Under the pieces are notes generated by a model. The model did no database searches and was not told the DNA's origin. It saw nothing but the letters and a program-made list of their open reading frames with translations. This document shows positions 35,392-43,464 of a stretch of 64,000 nucleotides of DNA, piece by piece. Both the position numbers and the translations under genes were made by a program. Each line of letters starts with the position of its first letter. Within the stretch, counting starts at the first letter, position 1. The stretch is from Curvibacter cyanobacteriorum. GTDB taxonomy: Bacteria > Pseudomonadota > Gammaproteobacteria > Burkholderiales > Burkholderiaceae_C. The DNA is taken from contig NZ_JAQSIP010000004.1 of the NCBI RefSeq assembly GCF_028649475.1, positions 248,001 through 312,000 of the forward strand, in the 5' to 3' direction.

Positions 35392-35837
35392 GGGTCGTTG
35401 GCCAGCACGTTGAAGGGGCGCAGGCCGTCGGTGGCCACGCGCAGGGCCTGGCCCGGGGCGTCGGCGCGCACCAGCGTCACCTGTTGCGGCCCAATCACCG
35501 GCTCGGGGCCCAGGGTCAGGCGCACGTCCAGGCGTGTGGTGGTGGTGCCGGGGCTCAGCCACTGACTGGGCAGGCTGTTGGCGGGCAGGCCGCTGAATTG
35601 AAAGCCATGTTCGGTCAAGGACCACTGCACAGCGACACCACTGGCGCGCGAGCGGGCGCGGGCCGTCTCCAGCAACGCGGCCAGGCGCTGGGCTTCGCGC
35701 TCCAGTTGCACCTGCTGCGTGTCGCGCAGGGCCAAGCTGACGCCCGCAGTGGCCAGCGCCATGATGCCGATCACGATGAGCAGCTCGACCAGGGTGAAGC
35801 CGGCGGACCGGGCGGCGCGCCAGGGCAGGGCGGTCAT
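35388..35837 (-). CDS. gspH: Type II secretion minor pseudopilin GspH
   Basis: A minor pseudopilin, 149 aa, from the ATG at 35837. The prepilin site is AG/FTLVELLIVIGIMAL near residue 13. The soluble domain is beta-rich with the LALRDTQQVQLEREAQRL helix extension. It follows gspG by 40 bases. Confidence 0.92.
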   Translation of the reverse strand: MTALPWRAARSAGFTLVELLIVIGIMALATAGVSLALRDTQQVQLEREAQRLAALLETARARSRASGVAVQWSLTEHGFQFSGLPANSLPSQWLSPGTTTTRLDVRLTLGPEPVIGPQQVTLVRADAPGQALRVATDGLRPFNVLANDP

Positions 35838-35877
35838 GTGGCGCTCGGGCTGGGCTGGGGGCGTGGGGCCCGTGGGC

Positions 35878-36318
35878 TCACTGCCAGCTGCCGATGTCGG
35901 CGTCTTTGCCTTCGCCACCCGACTGGCCGTCGGCGCCGAAGGACATCACATCGATCTCGCCCTTCACGCCGGGGTTGAGGTATTGGTAGGGGCGGCCCCA
36001 GGGGTCGTTGGGCAGCTTCTCGAGGTAGGGCTTCCAGTTGGGCGGCACCGGGCTGGTGGTGGGGCGGGCGACCAGGGCGCGCAGGCCTTGTTCGGCGCTG
36101 GGGTAACGCTGGTTGTCAAGGCGGTACAGCTTCAGGGCCTGCATCAGGTTGTTGACGTCGGTGCGGGCCGCGGTGCTGCGCGCGTCATCGGCGCGGTCCA
36201 GCACATTGGGCACGATCAGGGCCGCCAGCACACCGATGATGACCAGCACCACCATCAGTTCGATCAGGGTGAAGCCGGCTTGGACGCGGCGGCGCAGGGA
36301 GGCAATGGGGCGGGTCAT
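35878..36318 (-). CDS. gspG: Type II secretion major pseudopilin GspG
   Basis: The main building block of the pseudopilus, 146 aa. The prepilin site AG/FTLIELMVVLVIIGVLAA is near residue 14, followed by the conserved LIVPNVLDRADDARSTAA, the YRLDNQRYPSAEQGL segment and calcium-site region near the end (NDPWGRPYQYLNPG). It is the first gene of the leftward gspGHIJKLMNDEF operon, divergent from gspC with 54 bases between starts, so promoters for both must lie in that short gap. Confidence 0.96.
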   Translation of the reverse strand: MTRPIASLRRRVQAGFTLIELMVVLVIIGVLAALIVPNVLDRADDARSTAARTDVNNLMQALKLYRLDNQRYPSAEQGLRALVARPTTSPVPPNWKPYLEKLPNDPWGRPYQYLNPGVKGEIDVMSFGADGQSGGEGKDADIGSWQ

Positions 36319-36372
36319 GGGCTGGGGCTCGGAGACATCAAAGGGTAGATTCGCTTGAATCATAATCCGCGG

Positions 36373-36834
36373 ATGATGACATCTCCGACCCTGTCCCCGG
36401 CCCGTTCTTGGGCAATTCGTGGCGTCTCCTTCACCGTCTGGGCGCTCGCCGCAGGCTCGGCGGTGTTCTGGGGCCTGCGTTTGAGCCAGCCGGCGCTGCC
36501 GCCAGCGGTCGAGGTGGTGGGGGCGAGCGCGGTGACGGCCGACCCCGCGGTGTTGGCCCGTTTCCTGGGCGCGCCCAATGGCCAGGCGCCCGCCGTGCCC
36601 GGGGGCGCCGCGCTGGCCGGGCGCTTCAGCCTCGTGGGGGTGGTGGCCGACGGGCACCGCTGGGGCGCGGCCTTGATCGCGGTCGATGGCAAGCCTGCCC
36701 GGCCCTACCGTGTGGGGGCGGTCATCGAAGACGGGGTCACCCTGCTGGCCGTGGAGCAGCGCCGGGCCGTGCTGGGTCCCTCGCGCGAGGCGCCGCCCAG
36801 CCTGGTTTTGGACCTGCCCGCGTTGAAGCCCTGA
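36373..36834 (+). CDS. gspC: Type II secretion protein GspC, short form without PDZ domain
   Basis: The inner-membrane protein that contacts the GspD secretin, 153 aa. The start is the ATG at 36373 (a second ATG follows directly; a TTG at 36355 is also possible). It has one transmembrane helix (about residues 16-36) and the homology-region domain (SLVGVVADGHRWGAALIAVDG, in the middle) ending LVLDLPALKP. The C-terminal PDZ domain found in enteric GspC is absent. It is transcribed away from the rest of the operon, as in Burkholderia. Confidence 0.88.
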   Translation: MMTSPTLSPARSWAIRGVSFTVWALAAGSAVFWGLRLSQPALPPAVEVVGASAVTADPAVLARFLGAPNGQAPAVPGGAALAGRFSLVGVVADGHRWGAALIAVDGKPARPYRVGAVIEDGVTLLAVEQRRAVLGPSREAPPSLVLDLPALKP

Positions 36835-36896
36835 ACAGCCCTCGCCCCTTGCGGGGCTTGCCTGGCGGCTTGCGTCAGGCGGGCATCAGGCGGGCA

Positions 36897-37490
36897 TCAG
36901 GCGGGCGTCGGGCCGCTGGCGCCCCACTCAAAAGACAGCCATTCGCCGCAGGCCGGGCCGCCCGTGGGCCATTGGCTGGCCCGATCGACCTGGTGCACGC
37001 CTTGGCGCAGCAACTGCAGGCAGCGGATCACCCCCGCGTGGGTGATCCAGACGGCGCTCTGCCCGGTGCCCGTGCGGGCCTGGGTGTGCCGCCAAGCGCG
37101 CCCGACGCGCTGCAGCACCTGGTTGACGGTTTCGCCGCCGCCCGGGGCATGGTGGGCGAAGTCGGCGGTCCAGGCGCTGACGGCGGCCTCACCGAGGGCG
37201 TCCCAGGTCTGCCCCTCCCATTCGCCAAAGTCCATTTCAGCCAGGTCAGGGTCGCCGTCCGGGGGCGAGGCGCTTTGCAAATCAGGCCGGACTTCACACA
37301 AGGCCTGGGCCAACTTTGCGCATCTTTGCCGCGGTGAATGGTGAACGTGGGCCCCTGGCGGCAGTTCTTGGGCCAATTGATCGCGCACCTGCTGCAGGTG
37401 CTGGGGGTCGGCGGCCACATCGAGGCGGCCATAACAAACCCCCGCCGCGACCAGGGGACGGGGGTGCCGCACCAGCCAAAGGCGGCTCAT
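36897..37490 (-). CDS. cobC: Histidine phosphatase, alpha-ribazole phosphatase-like (CobC)
   Basis: A phosphoglycerate-mutase-fold phosphatase, 197 aa. The catalytic motif is WLVRHPRP (family RHG becomes RHP in CobC types), with CYGRLDV, the second-histidine block WITHAGVIRCL and EMDFGEWEG. In cobalamin synthesis it removes the phosphate from alpha-ribazole phosphate. The role is supported by its four-base overlap with cobS. Other cobalamin genes must be elsewhere. Confidence 0.88.
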   Translation of the reverse strand: MSRLWLVRHPRPLVAAGVCYGRLDVAADPQHLQQVRDQLAQELPPGAHVHHSPRQRCAKLAQALCEVRPDLQSASPPDGDPDLAEMDFGEWEGQTWDALGEAAVSAWTADFAHHAPGGGETVNQVLQRVGRAWRHTQARTGTGQSAVWITHAGVIRCLQLLRQGVHQVDRASQWPTGGPACGEWLSFEWGASGPTPA

Positions 37491-38299
37491 CGGACGCTCT
37501 GCGCCCAGGCCAACGCCATGCCCAGGTAGGTGGCGATCTCGCAGACCTGCTGTGTGGCGCCCAGGCAGTCGCCGGTGAAGCCTTGCAGCCGGCGCGCGAA
37601 CAGGCGGCCCATCCAGGCCAGGCCCAGGGCCCCGGCCACCACCCCGGCGCCCACCACGCCCAGGCCTTGCCACATGGCCACGAGCAGCGCTGGCGGCAGG
37701 CACCACAGCAGCGCGGCCGACAGCGCCGGGCCGGTGATCTGGTCGGCCAGTGGCTTGCTCTTGGAGCGCGCGGTGTCCCCCACATGGGGCAGGGTCCGCA
37801 CCAGCCACAGCGGCCACAGGCGCGACAGCACATGGCCCAGCAGCAAGGCGCTCAGCGCCAGCGACAGGCTGGCCTGACCCAGCCAGGCCAGCAGGGCCAC
37901 TTTGCCCAGCAGGCCCAATTGCAGCGCCATGGCACCGAAGGCGCCGACGCGCGAGTCTTTCATGATGTCGAGCGCGCGCTCGCGGTCGTAGCTGCCGCCC
38001 AGGCCATCGGCCACATCGGCCAGCCCGTCCTCATGGAAACCGCCGGTCATCAGCACGGTGGCCACGGTGCAGGCCACCGCCGCCACCAGGGCGCTCCAGG
38101 GCGAGGGGCCCAGCGCCAGCGCCGTGGCGCCGTAGACGGCCATGGCCCAGCCGCCGGCCAGCCAGCCGATGGCGGGGAAATGCGCCGCGCTGGCGCGCAG
38201 CATGGCGGGGCTGTAGCCCACCCAGTCGGCCAGCCGCCCGGTGACCGGGATGCGGGTGAAGAACTGGACGGCCAGCAAGACGTGGCGCACGAACATCAT
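37487..38299 (-). CDS. cobS: Adenosylcobinamide-GDP ribazoletransferase CobS
   Basis: The integral-membrane enzyme that joins adenosylcobinamide-GDP and alpha-ribazole in the last assembly step of vitamin B12, 270 aa. Family motifs include VQFFTRIPV at the start, GGFHEDGLADVADGLGG with acidic metal ligands, RALDIMKDSRVGAFGA, and GDCLGATQQVCEIA near the C-terminus. Several hydrophobic helices follow between. It overlaps the downstream cobC. Confidence 0.95.
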   Translation of the reverse strand: MMFVRHVLLAVQFFTRIPVTGRLADWVGYSPAMLRASAAHFPAIGWLAGGWAMAVYGATALALGPSPWSALVAAVACTVATVLMTGGFHEDGLADVADGLGGSYDRERALDIMKDSRVGAFGAMALQLGLLGKVALLAWLGQASLSLALSALLLGHVLSRLWPLWLVRTLPHVGDTARSKSKPLADQITGPALSAALLWCLPPALLVAMWQGLGVVGAGVVAGALGLAWMGRLFARRLQGFTGDCLGATQQVCEIATYLGMALAWAQSVR

Positions 38300-38340
38300 G
38301 GGGTGGGGCAGGGCGCAGCGGGGGCCGCGGCCCTGGGGAT

Positions 38341-39900
38341 TCAGCGTTGCAGGAACATGCGGTAGACCGGGTTGTGCGTCTCTTCGATGCAGGGGTAGCC
38401 GAGCTGCGCCAGGAACTGGTCAAACGCCCGGTGCTCGGCCGCGGGCACCTGCAGGCCCACCAGGATGCGGCCATAGTCGGCCCCCTGGTTGCGGTAGTGG
38501 AACAGGCTGATGTTCCAGTTCGGCTGCAGCAGGCTCAGGAACTTGAGCAGCGCCCCCGGGCGCTCCGGGAAGATGAAGCGCAGCAGGCGTTCGTCCTGCG
38601 CCAGCGACGAGTGGCCGCCCACCATGTGGCGGATGTGCTCCTTGGCCAGCTCGTCGTGCGTCAGGTCCAGCGTCTCGAAGCCACGGCGCTTGAAGTTCTT
38701 GGCGATTTTTTCCGATTCGCCGCGGCCCGTGGTGGTCAGGCCGACGAACACATGGGCGCGCGCCGAATCGCTGATGCGGTAGTTGAACTCGGTCACATTG
38801 CGCGGGCCGCCGGGCAGTTCGCCCACGGTCTCGCAAAAGCGGCGGAAGCTGCCGCGCTCTTCGGGGATGGTGACGGCGAACAGCGCCTCGCGCTCCTCAC
38901 CCACTTCGGCCCGCTCGGCCACAAAGCGCAGGCGGTCGAAGTTCATGTTGGCGCCGCACAGGATGGCGGCGTAGGTCTCACCCTTGGTCTTGTGCGTGGC
39001 CACGTACTGCTTGATGGCGGCCACGGCGAGGGCACCCGCCGGCTCAACGATGCTGCGGGTGTCGACAAACACGTCCTTGATGGCCGCGCAGACGGCATCG
39101 GTGTCGACGGTGATGAACTCGTCCACCAGGTTCTTGGCCACGCGGAAGGTTTCCGCGCCCACCAGCTTGACCGCCGTGCCATCGGAGAACAGGCCCACGT
39201 CGGGCAGGGTGACACGCTTCTTGGCGGCCACCGACTGCATCATGGCATCGGAGTCGTTCATCTGCACGCCGATCACCTTGATCTCGGGGCGCACCGCCTT
39301 GATGTAGTTGGCCACGCCCGAGATCAGGCCGCCACCGCCAATGGCAACGAACACCGCGTCGAGGCGGTTCGAGCCCAGGCCCTGCAACTGGCGCAGGATT
39401 TCCATCGCGATCGTGCCCTGACCGGCAATCACATCGGGGTCGTCAAAGGGGTGGACGAAGGTCAGGCCTTGTTCCTTTTCGAGCTGCACCGAGTGTTCGT
39501 AGGCGTCCGAGTAGCTGTCGCCGTGCAGCACCACCTCGCCGCCCAGGGCCTTGACCGCGTCCACCTTGAGTTGCGGCGTGGTGGTCGGCATCACAATCAC
39601 GGCCCGGCTGCCCAGCTTGTGGGCGCTCATGGCCACGCCCTGGGCGTGGTTGCCGGCCGAGGCGCAGATCACCCCGCGCTTGAGTTGCTCGGGCGTCAGG
39701 TGCGCCATCTTGTTGTAGGCGCCGCGCAGCTTGAAGCTGAAGACGGGTTGCTGGTCTTCGCGTTTGAGCAGCACCTTGTTGTGCAGGCGGCGGCTCAGGT
39801 TGCGAGCGGGTTCCAGCGCAGACTCGACGGCCACGTCGTAGACGCGGGCGGTCAGGATTTTCTTGAGGTAGTCAGCCGGTTTGAGTGCTTTGGCGGTCAT
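38341..39900 (-). CDS. ilvA: Threonine ammonia-lyase, biosynthetic (IlvA)
   Basis: Deaminates threonine to 2-oxobutanoate, the entry step of isoleucine synthesis. The product is 519 aa, the long regulated form. The PLP-binding lysine is in SFKLRGAYNKM (near residue 57), the glycine loop is GGGGLISG and the PLP asparagine is in SAGNHAQG. Two C-terminal ACT-like regulatory domains start near residue 335 and 430 (LFAVTIPEERGSF; LLRFIFPERPGALL), which mediate isoleucine feedback. It stands alone, 41 bases from cobS, and probably has its own promoter. Confidence 0.96.
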   Translation of the reverse strand: MTAKALKPADYLKKILTARVYDVAVESALEPARNLSRRLHNKVLLKREDQQPVFSFKLRGAYNKMAHLTPEQLKRGVICASAGNHAQGVAMSAHKLGSRAVIVMPTTTPQLKVDAVKALGGEVVLHGDSYSDAYEHSVQLEKEQGLTFVHPFDDPDVIAGQGTIAMEILRQLQGLGSNRLDAVFVAIGGGGLISGVANYIKAVRPEIKVIGVQMNDSDAMMQSVAAKKRVTLPDVGLFSDGTAVKLVGAETFRVAKNLVDEFITVDTDAVCAAIKDVFVDTRSIVEPAGALAVAAIKQYVATHKTKGETYAAILCGANMNFDRLRFVAERAEVGEEREALFAVTIPEERGSFRRFCETVGELPGGPRNVTEFNYRISDSARAHVFVGLTTTGRGESEKIAKNFKRRGFETLDLTHDELAKEHIRHMVGGHSSLAQDERLLRFIFPERPGALLKFLSLLQPNWNISLFHYRNQGADYGRILVGLQVPAAEHRAFDQFLAQLGYPCIEETHNPVYRMFLQR

Positions 39901-39990
39901 GGGGCGCAAGGGAAATAAGATCGCGCCGGGCCCCGAGTTTGGCCGCTGTGCAGTGGCGAGCGGCCCGGTCAGACCCGCCATCATAGGCCA

Positions 39991-40092
39991 CAAGAAAAAA
40001 GCCCCGAGTCGTGAGACTCGGGGCTAAATCCACCAAAGGAGGAGGTGGAGGAGACAATGGGTGCGTTCAGAACAGAGTTCGAAACGCGATGT
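39991..40092 (-). ncRNA. Candidate small RNA with a CU-rich anti-Shine-Dalgarno loop
   Basis: Read leftward, a sigma-70-like promoter (TTGCAT at 40124-40119, 16-base spacer, TACACT at 40102-40097) precedes about 100 non-coding bases. These end in a perfect 11-base stem (AGCCCCGAGTC with GACTCGGGGCT, 40025-40000) and six U, a textbook terminator. Just before it, a second hairpin (TCCACC/GGTGGA, 40049-40029) presents the loop TCCTCCTTT, which is complementary to Shine-Dalgarno sequences. Trans-acting sRNAs often use such loops. No protein gene upstream would need this terminator. Expression is inferred. Confidence 0.5.
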
Positions 40093-40127
40093 AGGAAGTG
40101 TAGTCATAATTTGCTGCAATGCAACAA

Positions 40128-40156
40128 GGAATTCGTCATAAATCGCGATGAATTCC
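40128..40156. promoter_or_regulatory. Imperfect inverted repeat upstream of the OsmC-family gene
   Basis: GGAATTC-G-TCAT and ATGAATTCC face each other around an eight-base centre. The site lies between the sRNA promoter and the OsmC-family gene, in unusually AT-rich sequence, so a regulator here could act on either. Confidence 0.35.
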
Positions 40157-40207
40157 AAAGTAGCAGTTGTTTTTATGCTGCATAAGCATTTTTAATGAGG
40201 TACGTCA

Positions 40208-40657
40208 ATGGAATGCACGGTGAGTTGGACGGGGGCCAGCGGCACACGCTCTGGCATGGGGTTTGTTGCTGAGACCGGCAGCGGTCATGTGTTGATGATG
40301 GACGGTGCGCCCGACGCCGCCAAGCCGGAGAACGGTGGCCAAAACCTGGCGCCCCGGCCCATGGAGGCCGTGCTCGCTGGCACCGGTGGCTGCACCGCCT
40401 ACGACGTGGTGCTGATCCTGAAGCGCGGCCGCCACGACGTGCGGGGCTGTACGGTCAAGCTGAGCAGCGAGCGCGCCGACACCGACCCCAAGGTCTTCAC
40501 CAAGATCCACATGCAGTTCACCGTCACCGGCAAGGGCATCCCGCCGGCCGCCGTGGAACGGGCCATCGCCATGAGCCACGACAAGTACTGCTCTGCCAGC
40601 ATCATGCTGGGCAAGACCGCCGAAATCACCACCGGCTTTGACCTGATCGAGGCCTGA
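40208..40657 (+). CDS. OsmC family protein
   Basis: A 149-aa member of the OsmC/Ohr fold, which reduces organic peroxides with a pair of reactive cysteines. GAGG precedes the ATG. The first cysteine is in AGTGGCTAYDVVLIL (near residue 62) and the second in KYCSASIML (near residue 126), the spacing seen in OsmC/YhfA-type proteins. It has its own AT-rich upstream region. It could serve in defence against lipid or organic hydroperoxides; the YhfA-like subgroup has no proven substrate. Confidence 0.9.
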   Translation: MECTVSWTGASGTRSGMGFVAETGSGHVLMMDGAPDAAKPENGGQNLAPRPMEAVLAGTGGCTAYDVVLILKRGRHDVRGCTVKLSSERADTDPKVFTKIHMQFTVTGKGIPPAAVERAIAMSHDKYCSASIMLGKTAEITTGFDLIEA

Positions 40658-40731
40658 GTCCGGTCGGACGCGGTGCCCCCGGGCGGCTGTGCCGGGCACG
40701 CCGTCCCATGGGGTACCCCAGCGCTGCAGGC

Positions 40732-41349
40732 TCAGATGTAGTGGGCAGTCCGGGTCATGACCTTGGCCGCGGCCCGCATCAGGGCCTTGGCGGGGGCTGG
40801 CAGTTCGGCCGCACCGGCCTGCTGGGCCTCGTCGGCATGGCGTTCCTCGTCCCGCTTCATCTGGGCCACGATGGCGCGGGAGGCCTCGTCGGAGGCGGGC
40901 AGTCGGTCAAGGTGACTTTGCAGGTGGGCGGCCACCTGCTTTTCGGTTTCCACCACAAAGCCCAGGCTCACGGCATCGCTGATGCGCCCGGCCACCAGGC
41001 CCAGTGCAAATGCCCCGGCATACCAAAGCGGGTTGAGCAGGCTGACGCGGTCGCCCAGTTCATCGAGGCGTTCGCGGGTCCAGGCGAGGTGGTCGGTTTC
41101 TTCGCGGGCGGCTTGCTCGAAATGGGCCTTCAGCGCCGGGTTGCGCGTGCTGGCGGCCTGGGCCGTGTAGAGCGCCTGGGCGCACACCTCGCCCACATGG
41201 TTGACGCGCATCAGGGCCGCCGACAGGGCCTTGTCGGCAGGCACCTGGGGGCTGCTGTGCTCGGGGCGCACAGGGTGCGGCGAAGCACTGTGGTGCTTGG
41301 CAAACAGGGTGCGAAGCGCGGCGTCGGCGGTGGCCAGGAAGCGTTCCAT
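40732..41349 (-). CDS. coq7: Ubiquinone synthesis hydroxylase Coq7
   Basis: A di-iron hydroxylase of the ubiquinone pathway, 205 aa, acting on demethoxyubiquinol. Iron ligands are in [15 protein letters not shown] (Glu), [11 protein letters not shown] (Glu-Glu-x2-His), [12 protein letters not shown] and [11 protein letters not shown] (Glu-x2-His). This is the Coq7 type that Burkholderiales use instead of UbiF. Ubiquinone is the electron acceptor for the hydrogenase at the other end of the window. It is divergent from the porin gene. Confidence 0.94.
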   Translation of the reverse strand: MERFLATADAALRTLFAKHHSASPHPVRPEHSSPQVPADKALSAALMRVNHVGEVCAQALYTAQAASTRNPALKAHFEQAAREETDHLAWTRERLDELGDRVSLLNPLWYAGAFALGLVAGRISDAVSLGFVVETEKQVAAHLQSHLDRLPASDEASRAIVAQMKRDEERHADEAQQAGAAELPAPAKALMRAAAKVMTRTAHYI

Positions 41350-41669
41350 GAGCGTGGTGAACCGCGGCGAGAGGCCGCTGATCCAGTAAGTTATCGACAG
41401 TTAGAGCCTTAAGTTTAGGGGTTTGTCCGAAGTCCCGCCTTGATCTTGAGCAGTAAGCCCGCTTTGTAGGTTTGTTGCACAGGTGCAACGAAAAAACCGT
41501 CTTAAGACCCTTTGCGGGTTATTTCCTTTGCGCGGAGGCCGGACGTCTGTTGCAATAGCGAGAACTTCCATCAAGGAGGTTGGCCCGGGGAACCGGCGGA
41601 TTGCAGTCGTGGCAGCACCAAGCAATTCTTCGAACCGGCGCCCTATGTTTAACCTTGGAGAAACTCGCA
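41350..41669. other. Intergenic region between coq7 and the porin gene
   Basis: This 320-base gap has no credible gene. It should hold the porin promoter and a long leader. A TTGCAATAG element and a GGAGG that is not followed by a start codon can be seen near 41550-41580. The exact palindrome at 41474-41489 is the clearest regulatory mark. Confidence 0.6.
41474..41489. promoter_or_regulatory. Palindromic candidate operator upstream of the porin
   Basis: GTTGCAC-AG-GTGCAAC is a perfect inverted repeat (seven-base arms) about 180 bases upstream of the porin ATG. It could bind a dimeric regulator; the regulator is unknown. Confidence 0.4.
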
Positions 41670-42827
41670 ATGAAAAAATCCCTGATTGCACTGGCAGTGC
41701 TGGCTGCTTCCGGCGCCGCTATGGCTCAATCGTCCGTGACCCTGTTCGGCGTGCTGGACCTGGGCTACGAAAACGTCAAGACCGAAGCCGGTCGCATCTC
41801 TGGCATTTCGCCTTCCGCCAACAGCTCCAGCCGTCTGGGCTTCCGTGGCGTTGAAGACCTGGGTGGTGGCATGGCCGCTTCCTTCTGGCTCGAAGCCGCT
41901 ATCAACCCCTCGTCGGGCATTGGCTCGTCGGGCACCCAATCGAACAACCAAGCTGGCGTTGGCTCCGTCGCCGCTGGCGGTCTGACCTTCAACCGTCGCT
42001 CGACCCTGAGCCTGTCCAGCAGCTTCGGTGAACTGCGCATCGGCCGCGACTACGTGCCGTCGTTCTGGAACACCGCCGTGTTCGACGCCTTCGGTGCTAA
42101 CAGCGTTGGCGCCGTGCTGGCCAACTACACCGGCAACGCTTCGGCTGCCACCTTCGTGCGCGCTTCCAACAGCATCGGCTACTTCCTGCCGGGCAAGCTG
42201 GGCGGCTTCTACGGCCAAGGTATGTACGCTTTCGGCAACCGCGCCAGCAACGAAAAGGTTGGCACTGTTGACACCTCCGACAACGGCCGTTACGTCGGTC
42301 TGCGCGCTGGTTACGCTCAAGGCCCGGTCGACGTGGCTGTGGCTTACGGCAAGACCAACTACGCTGCCCGCACCGTTGACTTCTCGCAACTGGCTGGCTC
42401 TGGCACCGCTGCTGCTGGCGACTTCACCGACGTGAACTTCGGTGGTTCGTACGACTTCGGCGTGGCCAAGGCCATGGGTACCATCACCAACCAAAAGATC
42501 AACAACCTGGTCACCAACGGCAACAACAAGTCCATCAAGGGCTGGTCGCTGGGTGCTAACGCTCCCATCGGCGCTGGCAACGTGCTGGTTCAGTACAGCC
42601 AAGTCAAGCTGGACTCCGCCAAGGCTGACAAGTGGTCCTTCGGCTACACCTACAACCTGAGCAAGCGCACCGCTGCTTACGGTATCGTTGCTCGCGTGGG
42701 CAACTCCGGTGGCGCCGCCATGACTGCTGGCTCGTTCAGCTCGGGCTCGCTGTCGGCTGTGACCGGCTCGGCCAACGTGAACAAGTCGTCGACCGGCTTC
42801 AGCGTCGGCCTGCGCACCTCCTTCTAA
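41670..42827 (+). CDS. Major outer-membrane porin (Gram-negative trimeric type)
   Basis: A beta-barrel porin, 385 aa from the ATG at 41670, which has TTGGAG upstream and gives a clean signal peptide MKKSLIALAVLAASGAAMAQ. The mature start SSVTLFGVLDLGYE and the C-terminal FSVGLRTSF, ending in Phe, are the usual porin signatures. It is close to Omp32-type porins of Comamonadaceae. Codon choice differs from the neighbours: many GCT, GGT, CGT and AAC codons, as expected for one of the most abundant proteins of the cell. Two hairpins follow the stop. Confidence 0.95.
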   Translation: MKKSLIALAVLAASGAAMAQSSVTLFGVLDLGYENVKTEAGRISGISPSANSSSRLGFRGVEDLGGGMAASFWLEAAINPSSGIGSSGTQSNNQAGVGSVAAGGLTFNRRSTLSLSSSFGELRIGRDYVPSFWNTAVFDAFGANSVGAVLANYTGNASAATFVRASNSIGYFLPGKLGGFYGQGMYAFGNRASNEKVGTVDTSDNGRYVGLRAGYAQGPVDVAVAYGKTNYAARTVDFSQLAGSGTAAAGDFTDVNFGGSYDFGVAKAMGTITNQKINNLVTNGNNKSIKGWSLGANAPIGAGNVLVQYSQVKLDSAKADKWSFGYTYNLSKRTAAYGIVARVGNSGGAAMTAGSFSSGSLSAVTGSANVNKSSTGFSVGLRTSF

Positions 42828-42832
42828 TCAAG

Positions 42833-42905
42833 ACTCGCCTTTGGCGAGTGTTTGATCAGTAGAGACAAAGCCGCCAAGCTTTCGAGCTTGGCGGCTTTTT
42901 TCATG
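42833..42905 (+). terminator. Double terminator after the porin gene
   Basis: A small hairpin (ACTCGCC-TTT-GGCGAGT, starting about 42833) is followed by a strong one, GCCGCCAAGCT-TTCG-AGCTTGGCGGC, ending in six T near 42903. The second is a typical high-efficiency terminator for a heavily transcribed gene. Confidence 0.9.
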
Positions 42906-43464
42906 CCCGCTTCCACTTGCTTCTACCCGCTTCGGGCTTGGCAACGGGTGTGCTGCTCAGCCTCCACACGGTCGATGAAGGTGCTGGTGCCCGGATTGGG
43001 GATTGGCTGGTCGCATGGAGGGGGCTTCGGTGCCATTGTGCTCCGCTGTGTCCTGTTGTGATCGTTTGCGACCACTTGGGCCGCTGGGCCACTTCGGCCA
43101 TTTCAGCCCACCGTCATTGCCCTGCGCCTCGGGGCCTGTGACGGCCCGCAGACATCAGCCGCTGGCCCCGAGCGGCCTGACTGTCCGGTGAAGAGGCACG
43201 GTGGCTGGTCGGTAGGGGGGGGGCGCTGGGGCCTAAATCAAACCCTGTAGAACAGGGCTTGGTGGTCGTTTCTGCGCAGGGCTGCGAGGCAGGTCTTGCC
43301 TCGGCGGGCAGATCACTTTGTCACTCCGCGTGTCACTCTGCGTTTCATACCGCGTGTCACACGCCTGGGGCGGCCCGGCTCACGCGGCCTGGCCCCTTGG
43401 TGCTGCGCGGTATCCCTGGGCCAAGGCGGCCTTGGAGGCTGCGCAGTTGACCCGGTTGGGGGTG
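42906..43464. other. Gene-free region between porin and peptide transporter genes
   Basis: About 560 bases in which I see no gene: short frames exist but none has family resemblance, a ribosome site or the local codon pattern. It contains a hairpin (CCCTGT-AGA-ACAGGG near 43245) and a short tandem repeat at 43322-43357. It is the 3' side of both flanking transcription units, so no promoter is required here. Confidence 0.55.
43322..43357. repeat. Three-unit 12-base tandem repeat
   Basis: The units CACTCCGCGTGT, CACTCTGCGTTT and CATACCGCGTGT follow one another exactly, with a partial further unit on each side. It is non-coding and of a size that could vary between strains. Confidence 0.5.

Noticed and set aside
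42906..43464. Several 60-76 codon frames on both strands
   Set aside because: None has a ribosome site, recognisable domain or the local codon pattern.
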